Shown here one piece after another: positions 46,549-54,691 of a stretch of DNA of 64,000 nt. The notes beneath the pieces were generated by a model. That model was not told the origin of the DNA, made no database searches, and saw only the letters and a program-made list of their open reading frames with translations. A program made the position numbers and the translations under genes. Position 1 is the stretch's first letter, and each line of letters starts with the position of its first letter. The stretch is from an uncultured Ramlibacter sp. (GTDB lineage Bacteria; Pseudomonadota; Gammaproteobacteria; Burkholderiales; Burkholderiaceae_C), in the NCBI RefSeq assembly GCF_936925435.1, contig NZ_CAKZHQ010000048.1, positions 1 to 64,000 on the forward strand, written 5' to 3'.

Positions 46549-49047
46549 ATGGCAGTGACCACCACCCAGCTGAACCAGCTGTATCTGGCCTATTTCGGCC
46601 GCCCCGCCGATTTCGACGGCGTTACCTTTTACACCGCCAACCCGGCTGCCACGGCAGTCAGCGTTGCCGCTGCTTTCAGCGCTTCGCCCGAGTCGTTGAC
46701 CCTGTACGGCCCGGTCTTCAACGCCGCCCAGATCAACGCGATCTACCAGAACCTGTTCAACCGCGATGCTGAACCCGCTGGCCTGACCTACTGGGCTACG
46801 GAAGTGGCCTCCGGCCGCATCTCCCCCGCCAGCGCTGCCGCAGCCATCTTGCTGGGCGCGCAAAACGACGACAAGAAGTCCGTCGATAACAAGCTCGCGA
46901 TCGCCGCGAGCTTCTACGGCGAACTGGACACGTCGGCTGAAATCACCGGCTACTCCGGCCCCGCTGCTGCCGCTTCCGCCCGCGCCTTCCTGAAGACGGT
47001 CGACAGCACCGCCGCCAGCCTGACCGCCGCCCAGACCGCCCTGCCGGGTGCTGTGGCTGCTGCCGTGGCTGTTGGCCCGATCTCTGGCGTTCCCGGCGTG
47101 ACGACCGCGCTGACCCTGAACCAGGACACCCTGGTCGGTGGCTCCGCCAACGACGTGTTCAATTCCTCCATCCAGCTGGACGGCGCCGGCGCCGCCAAGA
47201 GCACGCTGCAAACCTTCGACAGCATCGACGGTGGCGCTGGTACCGACACGCTGAACGCCACGATCGATGCCGACATCGCTCCGACGATTCGCAACGTCGA
47301 GATCGTCAATGGCCGCTTTGTCGGCGCTTTTGCACTGGATCTGACCAACGCCACTGGCGTGAGCAGCATTGTCGTGTCTGACAGCTCGGATAAGGGCGCG
47401 ATCAAGGGTGCTGGCGCCGCTGCCAACCTGACCGTGCGCAACCAGAACCAAGACGTCACCGTCACCGGCAACACCAGCCTGACCCTGGCGCTGACGGCAG
47501 AAGCCTTTGGTTCCGCCACCGCCAACAAGACCGTCACCCTGGATGACAAGGCCACCTCGGCCACGGTTACCACCAGTGGTTCCTACACGAAGGTTGCTGG
47601 CGTGACCGGTCTGACCACGGCGACCATCGTTGCCGCCTCTGGCGCCAACAAGCTGGACCTGTCGGCCTCCGCTGCTGCCCTCAAGACTGTCACCGTCAAT
47701 GGCGCCGGCACCTTGACCCTGGACGGCGCCCTGAACGCTGTGACCAAGCTGGACGCTGGCGTCAACACGGGCGGCGTCACTGCCACCCTGGGCGCTGCTG
47801 CTGTGACCGTCACCGGCGGCTCTGGCAAGGATTCGATCACGTACGGCGTTGCCATCGCAGCAACCGCCAAGATCGACCTGGGTGCTGGCAACGACACGCT
47901 GAAGATCGCTGCCGCCACGACCGCTGGTGCCACCATCGCCGGCGGCGACGGTACCGACGCCCTGGCTGTGATCAACGGCGCCTGGCTGGCTGGCGGCAGC
48001 AAGATTTACACGGGCTTCGAAACCCTGGAAATCGGCGGCGGCGCTGGCAACTACGACATGAGCCAGCTGACCACGCTCAACGCCGTGTCGCTGACCGGTA
48101 CCGCTCTGACCGCAGTCGCTGACATCCAGAACGCTGCTGCCGGCACGACGGTGACGCTGAACTCTGCCAAGGCAGCCGACTTCGCAGCGACCAACGTGCT
48201 GACCTACACGCTGAAGGACGCCACCGGCAAGGCCGACGCGGCCACGTTCACGTTCAACGCCAACGACGGTGACAACGACGCGACGGCTGAAGGCAACATC
48301 ACCTCTGCCGGCCTGACCGTCAATGGCGTGGAAACCATCACCCTGACGTCCAACTTCAAGGGCGATACCGGTGTTGCTGCCACCAAGTATGTGAACACCA
48401 TCACGTCCCTGGTTGCTGACGCTGTGACCACGCTGAACATCACCGGCGCCGCTGGCACGACCATCTCTGGTCTGACGTCCGCCACGATCGCCAAGATCGA
48501 CGCTTCCACGGCAACTGGCGCCATCTCGGTGTCCGCTGCCGCTGCTGGCAACTCTGTCCAGTTCCTGGGCAGCTCGGGCGATGACGTCTACACGTCGAGC
48601 ACCAAGGGTGACACCGTCAACGCCGGCAAGGGCGCTGATGCGATCACGCTGACGGCTGCCAGCGTGCAGACCGACACCATCCTCCTGAAGGCTGGCGATT
48701 CGAACCTGACCTCCAAAGGCACGGGCTACGACTCCATCACCAACTTCAGCAAGGCTGCTCAAACGGCTGACATCATCGACGTCACCGCCTTCGGCTTCGA
48801 GGGTACCCAGCGTGCCGTGGGCGTCAAGGGCGTGCTGCTTGCCACGGCAATCGACGGCACGGTGCTGAGCGTGACCGACTTCTTCGAAGTCGGTGGCGTG
48901 GACCGCGGCGTTGCAGTCGGTACCATCGCTGCTGACTCCTACGTCTACATCGATGCCAACAAGGACGGCAACTACACGGCTGCCGATGACTTGGTGGTGA
49001 AGATCGTTGCGAACACTGAAGTCAGCAACAACAACTTCGCGTTCTAA
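46549..49047 (+). CDS. S-layer-like DUF4214/RTX protein, T1SS substrate
   Basis: An 832-residue, Ala/Thr/Gly/Asp-rich secreted protein without an N-terminal signal peptide. Residues 1-130 are a DUF4214 domain (LNQLYLAYFGRPADFDGVTF, INAIYQNLFNRDAEPAGLTY). The body is a series of beta-rich repeats with RTX-like GGxGxDxL turns (LVGGSANDVF, SIDGGAGTDTL, IDLGAGNDTL, VNAGKGADAI). No Cys was seen. The C-terminus has a DANKDGNYTAADD calcium-type loop and ends VSNNNFAF, an uncleaved-signal type tail expected for PrtD-type T1SS. Its own strong SD and terminator, and codon-uniform, low-complexity composition, point to high expression. The S-layer role is inferred from this layout; a large adhesin is the alternative. 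Confidence 0.85.
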   Translation: MAVTTTQLNQLYLAYFGRPADFDGVTFYTANPAATAVSVAAAFSASPESLTLYGPVFNAAQINAIYQNLFNRDAEPAGLTYWATEVASGRISPASAAAAILLGAQNDDKKSVDNKLAIAASFYGELDTSAEITGYSGPAAAASARAFLKTVDSTAASLTAAQTALPGAVAAAVAVGPISGVPGVTTALTLNQDTLVGGSANDVFNSSIQLDGAGAAKSTLQTFDSIDGGAGTDTLNATIDADIAPTIRNVEIVNGRFVGAFALDLTNATGVSSIVVSDSSDKGAIKGAGAAANLTVRNQNQDVTVTGNTSLTLALTAEAFGSATANKTVTLDDKATSATVTTSGSYTKVAGVTGLTTATIVAASGANKLDLSASAAALKTVTVNGAGTLTLDGALNAVTKLDAGVNTGGVTATLGAAAVTVTGGSGKDSITYGVAIAATAKIDLGAGNDTLKIAAATTAGATIAGGDGTDALAVINGAWLAGGSKIYTGFETLEIGGGAGNYDMSQLTTLNAVSLTGTALTAVADIQNAAAGTTVTLNSAKAADFAATNVLTYTLKDATGKADAATFTFNANDGDNDATAEGNITSAGLTVNGVETITLTSNFKGDTGVAATKYVNTITSLVADAVTTLNITGAAGTTISGLTSATIAKIDASTATGAISVSAAAAGNSVQFLGSSGDDVYTSSTKGDTVNAGKGADAITLTAASVQTDTILLKAGDSNLTSKGTGYDSITNFSKAAQTADIIDVTAFGFEGTQRAVGVKGVLLATAIDGTVLSVTDFFEVGGVDRGVAVGTIAADSYVYIDANKDGNYTAADDLVVKIVANTEVSNNNFAF

Positions 49048-49092
49048 AAGGCGCGGCCGCCGGATCGCTTGCGGTCTGGCTCAGGCATAGCC

Positions 49093-49126
49093 AGCTGCCC
49101 CATGCAAATGGGGCAGCTTTTTTTTT
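49093..49126 (+). terminator. Strong intrinsic terminator of the S-layer-like gene
   Basis: AGCTGCCCCAT (49093-49103) pairs with ATGGGGCAGCT (49108-49118) around GCAA and runs into nine T residues (49118-49126). It separates the S-layer-like gene from the methyltransferase. Confidence 0.95.
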
Positions 49127-49149
49127 GAGCAAACAAAGAGAGATTTGCA

Positions 49150-50688
49150 ATGTCAGAGCAGTGGTCAGAAGGCTATTTCACGGATGTGGCCTACACCTAT
49201 GGGTATTACCGCGAACTGTCGCCGGTGTTCCAGCGGTTCTGCCTGGTCGTCAATGGCATCGCGCCGCCTGACACAGAGCAGCCAGCTTACTGCGAGCTGG
49301 GTTTCGGACAGGGCGTGTCCATCAATATCCACGCCGCCGCCGGCAGCGGAAAATTTGTCGGCAACGATTTCAATCCAGAGCATGCGGCCTATGCCGCAGG
49401 ACTGGCCAGCAAGGCCGGCAGCGGCGCCCTGCTGACGGACGACAGTTTTGAACAGATGCTGGGCCGCACCGACCTGCCGCAGTTCGACTACATCGGGCTA
49501 CACGGGATCTGGAGCTGGGTCAGCAAGGAGAACCAGAAATTCATCGTCGAGTTCGCCCAGCGCAAGCTCAAGCCCGGTGGTGTGCTCTACGTGAGCTACA
49601 ACTGTTTTCCGGGCTGGGCCCCCTACATTCCCCTGCGCCAGGCTTTTGCTCTGCATGACCGCCACACGGACCGCAGCAAGCCGGCAGCCGACCGCGTCAA
49701 TGCCGCGTTGGAGTTCACCGAGAAGATGTTCGCCGCGAAGCCGCGCTACATCCAGACCGCCGCCGGCGTGCAAGACCGCCTGGTCAAGCTCAAGGAGCAG
49801 AGCCGTAACTACCTGGCGCACGAGTACTTCAACCGTGAATGGAACACCATGTACTTCACGGATGTGGTCGATGCCATGGTGCCTGCCAAGCTCAACTACG
49901 CCGCATCCTGCAACCCGGTCGACTTCGTTGATGCGGTCAATCTCACCGCCGAGCAGGTCGACTTCCTGAAGACCATTGACAACCCCGTGTTCCGCGAGCA
50001 GATACGCGACTACATGGTCAACCAGCAGTTCCGCAAGGATTTGTATGTGCGGGGAGCGCGCAAGCTCAAGCGCGGTGAGCGCACCGACCTGTTGCTGGAC
50101 ATGCGCTTTGCCCTGGTCGTGCCCGTCGAGAGCGTGGCCTACAAGGTCAAGATGTCAATGGGCGAAGTGCAGCTACGGGAAGACATCTACAAGCCTGTGG
50201 TGGAAGCATTGGCCACCGGCAACCACCAGCCCAAGACGCTGCGCCAGATCGTGACTGCGCTGGCCGCGACCACGATCTCGCTCGATGCCATCGTGCAGGC
50301 GGTCGTCGTGCTCGCCGGCAATGGCTGGGTGTCGCCTTGCCAGTCGGAAGCCGCAGCCAAGGCGGCGAAACCTGCCTGCGACAAACTGAATGCGGAAATC
50401 GCGGAGCAAAACCTTTACAGCGCCGAGGTGGCGGTGTGGGCTTCCCCGGTGACGGGTGGAGCGGTGACCGTCCAGCGTTTCTCGCAGCTGTTCATGCTGG
50501 CGCGTTGGCGCAAGCACACGGACCCCGCTCTGTTCGCCGCGGAAGTGCTGCGCGCGAACGGCGAGATGGTGCTCAAGGACGGCAAGGCTTTGCAGACGGC
50601 GGAAGAAAATCTGGCCCACCTGCGTGAGCAGTACGAGAGCTTTGTCGCCAAACACCTGCCCGCGCTGAAGTCGCTCGGGGTGGCGTGA
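49150..50688 (+). CDS. SAM methyltransferase with MethyTransf_Reg domain
   Basis: A 512-residue cytoplasmic methyltransferase. The N-terminal SAM-binding domain includes CELGFGQGVSINIHAAAGSG and DYIGLHGIWSWVSKENQKFI. The middle has a predicted methyltransferase regulatory region (PF10119 type; AALEFTEKMFAAKPRYIQTA, HEYFNREWNTMYFTDVVDAM, YAASCNPVDFVD), and the helical C-terminus is of unknown role. From memory, the rickettsial OmpB lysine methyltransferases share this architecture, so modification of the neighbouring surface protein is an attractive guess. It starts 24 nt after the terminator of the S-layer-like gene, with a purine-rich AAAGAGAG upstream. Confidence 0.85.
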   Translation: MSEQWSEGYFTDVAYTYGYYRELSPVFQRFCLVVNGIAPPDTEQPAYCELGFGQGVSINIHAAAGSGKFVGNDFNPEHAAYAAGLASKAGSGALLTDDSFEQMLGRTDLPQFDYIGLHGIWSWVSKENQKFIVEFAQRKLKPGGVLYVSYNCFPGWAPYIPLRQAFALHDRHTDRSKPAADRVNAALEFTEKMFAAKPRYIQTAAGVQDRLVKLKEQSRNYLAHEYFNREWNTMYFTDVVDAMVPAKLNYAASCNPVDFVDAVNLTAEQVDFLKTIDNPVFREQIRDYMVNQQFRKDLYVRGARKLKRGERTDLLLDMRFALVVPVESVAYKVKMSMGEVQLREDIYKPVVEALATGNHQPKTLRQIVTALAATTISLDAIVQAVVVLAGNGWVSPCQSEAAAKAAKPACDKLNAEIAEQNLYSAEVAVWASPVTGGAVTVQRFSQLFMLARWRKHTDPALFAAEVLRANGEMVLKDGKALQTAEENLAHLREQYESFVAKHLPALKSLGVA

Positions 50689-50716
50689 GCGGGCGGCGCG
50701 ACCGCTGCCCCTGCTT

Positions 50717-51634
50717 CTAGAAGGTGGCGGCGGCCGCAGCTGCCGTGGGCGGCGCAGGCTCAGCCTGGAACAAGGTGCGCGCAAATGCCTCGACTTCCGG
50801 CGCTAGCGGATACATGTGCTTGTATTGCACGATCTGCTTGCCGATCAGCTGCATGCGGAACGCGAAGCTCGGGATCTCATTGGGCTTGGTCAGCGGTTCG
50901 TTGAACGGCGGCACCTGGCCTGACTGGAACTCGAACGCAACCGAGATGCGCGGCAGTGTTTCTCGCGTGCTCGAATGCGAGCCCCAATGCAGGATCGCCT
51001 GGTTCCAGCACAGGACGCTGCCGGCCTGTGCTGGCAGCGCGCGGATGTCGGAATGCTTGAACACGCGCTGGTCGTCCTGCGGCGTCCCATACACAGGGTC
51101 GCGGTCCGCGGGCACCAGGTACATGCAGCCGTTGAGCGTGGTCGAATCGGTCAATGGGATCCAGATCGTCACCGACTTGGGCGAGCCGTCCTCGAACAGG
51201 GCCTTGTGGTTCTTGTCGCGGTGCGGGCTCCAGCCGCTTTCGTCTTTCTGTGGATCGACCAGCCAGGCCCAGAAGTCCGGCAGGCGCAGAAAGCCCGGTC
51301 CGATCAGGCTTTCAATCACGTGGTTCAGGCGCAGGTAGAGGCACCAGAATTCGTCGTAAACGAAGGCAAAGGGCAGCGGCAGGCCGTTGGCATTGAGCGT
51401 CTTGACCAGGTTGACCATGCCATCGATCGGCAGGTCCCAGCGCTGAGGCGGCAACTGGAAATAGCCTTCGACGCGAATCAGCTCGCGCAGGGTCTTTGCC
51501 ATCTCGTCTTCAATGCGCATGACCCCCTGCTGTTGCAGGAAAGGCACGTCATGGACATGCAGCGCCGGTGCCAGATTGCGCCACCAGGCGGGGTCGTTGA
51601 CCTGGGCGAGTTCGATGCTGGGGAAGTTGCTCAT
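50717..51634 (-). CDS. Phytanoyl-CoA dioxygenase-like Fe(II)/2OG protein
   Basis: A 305-residue protein of the PhyH-like 2-oxoglutarate/Fe(II) dioxygenase type. The likely iron triad is the HxD of SGWSPHRDKNHKALF (about residue 155) and the distal His in CWNQAILHWGSHSSTRETLP, with an Arg nearby for 2OG. The C-terminal tail is Ala/Pro-rich. The substrate is unknown; a small molecule or an amino acid of a neighbouring product is possible. It converges with the methyltransferase (28-nt gap). The ATG at 51634 is the only clear start. Confidence 0.78.
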   Translation of the reverse strand: MSNFPSIELAQVNDPAWWRNLAPALHVHDVPFLQQQGVMRIEDEMAKTLRELIRVEGYFQLPPQRWDLPIDGMVNLVKTLNANGLPLPFAFVYDEFWCLYLRLNHVIESLIGPGFLRLPDFWAWLVDPQKDESGWSPHRDKNHKALFEDGSPKSVTIWIPLTDSTTLNGCMYLVPADRDPVYGTPQDDQRVFKHSDIRALPAQAGSVLCWNQAILHWGSHSSTRETLPRISVAFEFQSGQVPPFNEPLTKPNEIPSFAFRMQLIGKQIVQYKHMYPLAPEVEAFARTLFQAEPAPPTAAAAAATF

Positions 51635-51728
51635 GCCTGGGCTGTCCTGAAGAAATGCCGGCCCAGCCTGGGCCTTTGCTGCTGATTTTACGGCTGTTCG
51701 CTCCCCGGCGCATTGCGAAAAGACCGGG

Positions 51729-51979
51729 ATTGACACCCTGGACAGCCCGGAATTCAGCCGCATGTACGGCACAGTGGACAACGCCAGCTTCATCAGCAAG
51801 CTGTACCAGAACGTGCTGCACCGGGAGGCCGATGCGCCGGGCAGGCCTTTCATGGTGCTGCGCTCGCCGATGGCTCCATCGACCGGGCCCAGCTGCTGGT
51901 GAACTTCTCCGAATCCCCCGAGAACCAGGCGGCCCTGATCGGCGTGATTTCTGCCGGAATGGCCTATCCCCTGATTTGA
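51729..51979 (+). pseudogene. Frameshifted remnant of a DUF4214 C-terminal domain
   Basis: The frame from 51729 reads DSPEFSRMYGTVDNASFISK and LYQNVLHREADAPG, then breaks at about 51840. The next frame continues AFHGAALADGSIDRAQLLVN, FSESPENQAALIGVISAGMA and stops at 51979. These lines match the end of the protease at 53526 (SPEFSSRYGSL, LYLNVLHRPAEAAGF, FSESPENQAAVIGTIQNGMA). The upstream part of the gene is gone. It is a decayed copy of a T1SS-type surface protein. Confidence 0.8.
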
Positions 51980-52026
51980 GCCGCTTTCAGAGGACAAATA
52001 AGCCCCTGACCCCCGGAAAATGGGCG

Positions 52027-52058
52027 TGAGGCGCTATCAAAAGTAGAGCGTTTTGCGG
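52027..52058 (+). repeat. Dispersed palindromic repeat, copy 3
   Basis: GCTATCAAAAGTAGAGCG with a TGAGGC lead-in, imperfect arms GCTAT and AGAGC. It lies in the 200-nt gap between the DUF4214 remnant and the protease gene, which shows nothing else. Confidence 0.45.
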
Positions 52059-52179
52059 ATGACGGCCGTGCCGTCGAGGCGAGCGTGTCGGCGCCGCTGG
52101 CGTGAAGGATTGCGTGGGATGGAGCAGCACGGAACCCCGTCCTGCAGGCTGGCTCGTACACTGCAGTCTGCCGCCCGCC

Positions 52180-53526
52180 ATGTACGAAATCACCAACCGC
52201 CTCTCAGCGCCCTACGCGTCCATTTGCTACGTTTTGACAACCTGGGCCGATGGCACGTCGGCCCGCGCCTCTGGCGTGGTGGTGGGCGTCAACGATGTGC
52301 TGACGGCGCTGCACGTGGTCTACGACAGCAAGCACGGCTGGGCCAAGTCCGTGACCATCATTCCTGCCGCCGACACCCAGCCGGCCAGTGACCCCTTCGG
52401 GCGCTTCGGCGATGTCGGCACCATGGTGGGCCGCGCCAGCAACTGGGACCTGGACGGCGATGGCTTTCTGACGCAGGCCGAGGCGCAGGGCGATATGGCC
52501 TTGATCGGCATGACGTCGCGCATCGGCGACATCACCGGCTGGCTGCCCGTTGCCCAGATGCCCAATGACTTCTATGGCCTGATGGCCGGCTACCCGGGTC
52601 GAGGCACCGGCATGATGGCCGAGTCGGTCTTTGCGGACGCTTCCAGCAGCTATGGCGTGTACACCATCGAAGCCGGCCTGGGTGCGGGTGCATCCGGCGG
52701 CCCCTTGCTGCAAACCGTGGGCGGGGTCAGTTCGGTGGTGGGCGTGCTGTCCAGCGGCAACACCGCCAACACTTCATCCACCTTTGCCGGCCTGTTCACC
52801 GCCGGGACCTGGGAGTGGTTGCACAGCGCCATGGCGGCAAATGACCACCTGGTGAGCATCCTGCCGCCCGCTGTGGATTCGACCGGATCGCAGTTCAGCG
52901 GCGGCAGCGGCGCGGACACCCTGACGGGGGGCGCAGGCTGGGACACGTTCACCGGCAATGGCGGCGGCGACCTGCTCGATGGCGGCGCGGGCGTGGACAC
53001 GGCGGTCTTCGCGGGGTTGCGCGACGCCTACGCGCTGACGGTGGCGTCCGCCACCATCGTGGTCGCGGACAGCGTGGCGGTGCGCGACGGCACAGACACG
53101 CTGCGCAACATCGAGCGCCTGAAGTTCACTGACGTGTCTGTTGCTTTCGACGTGGCGGGCAGTGCAGGCCAGGCTTACCGGCTCTACCAGGCAGCCTTTG
53201 ACCGGGTGCCCGACCTGGCCGGCCTGGGCCACCAGATGAAGGCCCTGGACGACGGCTTGGCCCTGTCACAGGTGGCCAACAACTTCCTGCGCAGTCCAGA
53301 ATTCAGCAGCCGCTATGGCAGCCTGACAGACGCGCAGTTCGTCAGCCAGCTTTACCTGAACGTGCTGCACCGTCCGGCCGAAGCCGCCGGCTTCAATTAC
53401 CACACGGCGAATCTGGCCAACGGTACGAACACACGTGCCGATGTGGTCGCCGGTTTTTCCGAATCGCCCGAGAACCAGGCGGCGGTGATTGGAACCATCC
53501 AGAACGGGATGGCCTACACGGTCTGA
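52180..53526 (+). CDS. Secreted trypsin-like protease with EF-hand, RTX and DUF4214
   Basis: A 448-residue protein. Residues 1 to about 225 are a trypsin-like fold with His45 (LTALHVV), Asp105 (GDMALIG) and Ser172 (GASGGPL). A 12-residue EF-hand loop DLDGDGFLTQAE (residues 90-101) is inserted just before the catalytic Asp. RTX turns follow (SGADTLTGGAGWDTF, GGGDLLDGGAGVDT), then a DUF4214 C-terminal domain (residues 330-448). No signal peptide, so T1SS export with the RTX part is expected. The ATG at 52180 was chosen over an upstream in-frame ATG because the residues before it are not protease-like. Its 3' end overlaps the facing GT gene by 13 nt. Confidence 0.85.
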   Translation: MYEITNRLSAPYASICYVLTTWADGTSARASGVVVGVNDVLTALHVVYDSKHGWAKSVTIIPAADTQPASDPFGRFGDVGTMVGRASNWDLDGDGFLTQAEAQGDMALIGMTSRIGDITGWLPVAQMPNDFYGLMAGYPGRGTGMMAESVFADASSSYGVYTIEAGLGAGASGGPLLQTVGGVSSVVGVLSSGNTANTSSTFAGLFTAGTWEWLHSAMAANDHLVSILPPAVDSTGSQFSGGSGADTLTGGAGWDTFTGNGGGDLLDGGAGVDTAVFAGLRDAYALTVASATIVVADSVAVRDGTDTLRNIERLKFTDVSVAFDVAGSAGQAYRLYQAAFDRVPDLAGLGHQMKALDDGLALSQVANNFLRSPEFSSRYGSLTDAQFVSQLYLNVLHRPAEAAGFNYHTANLANGTNTRADVVAGFSESPENQAAVIGTIQNGMAYTV

Positions 53527-54662
53527 GGCGGGCGCTGCGCCGGCGCCGTGGACAGGCCGATGGCCTCCAGCAGCGACGCGGTTGCGACGTTCCATTCGCG
53601 CACAGCGCCGCCGCCCGGTGCGCCGTGCCGTCCGGCAAGTGCCTGTTGCAAGGCCTGCGCCATGTCCTGGGCCAGCGGCTGGCAAAGCTGCACAGGCGCC
53701 CCCTTGCCCAGGCGGCGGACCACTTCGCGGTGCACGGCGGTGTCGCTGGCAATGACGGGCGTGCCCGTGCCCGCCGCCTCTGCCAGAGGCAGGCCATAGC
53801 CTTCGTTGGCCGAGGGGTAGAACACCGCTGCTGCGTGGCGGTAACACCAGTCCAGCTGCGCATCCGTGCACTCGGACAGCCACAGCAGCTGGCGCTGCCA
53901 TTGCGGCAGCCGGGACAACTCCTCCATGAACGGATCCATCAGCCAGCCGCGTTGGCCCAGGAACAGGGCGCCCAGCTTGCTGCCCTGGTCCCACAGCATC
54001 CGCAGGGCGGCCAGGGTGAGCGCATGGTTCTTGCGCGGTTCTATGGTGCCCACCTGCAGCACGAAGGGGCGCGAGCCGTCGCGCCAGTCCTTGGGCAAGG
54101 CCGGCGGCGCAACGGGAGCGCCTTGCCAGATGCGGTGACCGGGCGTGACCACCGTGGCCAGGGGCGCCTGCAAGCCTTGCTCGCCAACCCAGTCCTGCAA
54201 ATCCCTGGCCACCACCTGCGACAGGCAGACCACTTGTTGCGCCCGCGGGAGAACTTGCTGGAGATAGCGCCTAAACCGTTCACCGACCCCGGGCGCAAAC
54301 CACTTTGGCTGGCGCAACGACAGCAGGTCGTATACCACCACCGTGATGCGGGCGCGGCTTTGCAGCAGCTGGGCGAGTGCCTCCCATTGGCCGGTATGCC
54401 AGAACCTGTCGGCCAGCAGAACATGCGTGGTTTCATCCAAAACGGCTTGTCCTCCGGCCGGGCCCTCCAAGGCCAGCGCGCCAAGCCCTTCCAGCGCATG
54501 GGCCGGCAGGCAAGCCCGGCTGGTCCAGCGGCCGCGGCTGTCCGCCACGACCAGTCCCACCTGCCGCGTGCCCAATTGCGCCGCGGCGTGCCGCACCGTC
54601 CGCCGCACATACCGCTGGATGCCTGTGTACTGGCTGCACGCCAGGGTGTGCGTGCAATCCAC
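53514..54662 (-). CDS. Glycosyltransferase family 4, start uncertain
   Basis: A GT4 of about 382 residues: CTHTLACSQYTGIQRYVRR near the start, VVVYDLLSLRQPKWFAPGV, LQVGTIEPRKNHALTLAALR, FYPSANEGYGLPLAEAAGTG (E-G-Y-G-L signature). The only nearby start codon after the stop of the upstream giant GT is GTG at 54662; homologues usually have a few residues before this, so a non-canonical or overlapping start is possible. The last gene of the minus-strand polysaccharide operon, overlapping the protease. Confidence 0.85.
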   Translation of the reverse strand: MDCTHTLACSQYTGIQRYVRRTVRHAAAQLGTRQVGLVVADSRGRWTSRACLPAHALEGLGALALEGPAGGQAVLDETTHVLLADRFWHTGQWEALAQLLQSRARITVVVYDLLSLRQPKWFAPGVGERFRRYLQQVLPRAQQVVCLSQVVARDLQDWVGEQGLQAPLATVVTPGHRIWQGAPVAPPALPKDWRDGSRPFVLQVGTIEPRKNHALTLAALRMLWDQGSKLGALFLGQRGWLMDPFMEELSRLPQWQRQLLWLSECTDAQLDWCYRHAAAVFYPSANEGYGLPLAEAAGTGTPVIASDTAVHREVVRRLGKGAPVQLCQPLAQDMAQALQQALAGRHGAPGGGAVREWNVATASLLEAIGLSTAPAQRPPQTV

Positions 54663-54691
54663 ATACAGGCGCTGCGCAGGGACTGCGATGG

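Noticed and set aside
46507-48762. Large minus-strand open frame over the S-layer-like gene
   Set aside because: It mirrors repetitive GC-rich codons of a strongly supported gene and has no independent start signal.
51655-52029. Small plus-strand frame over the DUF4214 remnant
   Set aside because: Its residues do not match any family, whereas two other frames together match DUF4214.
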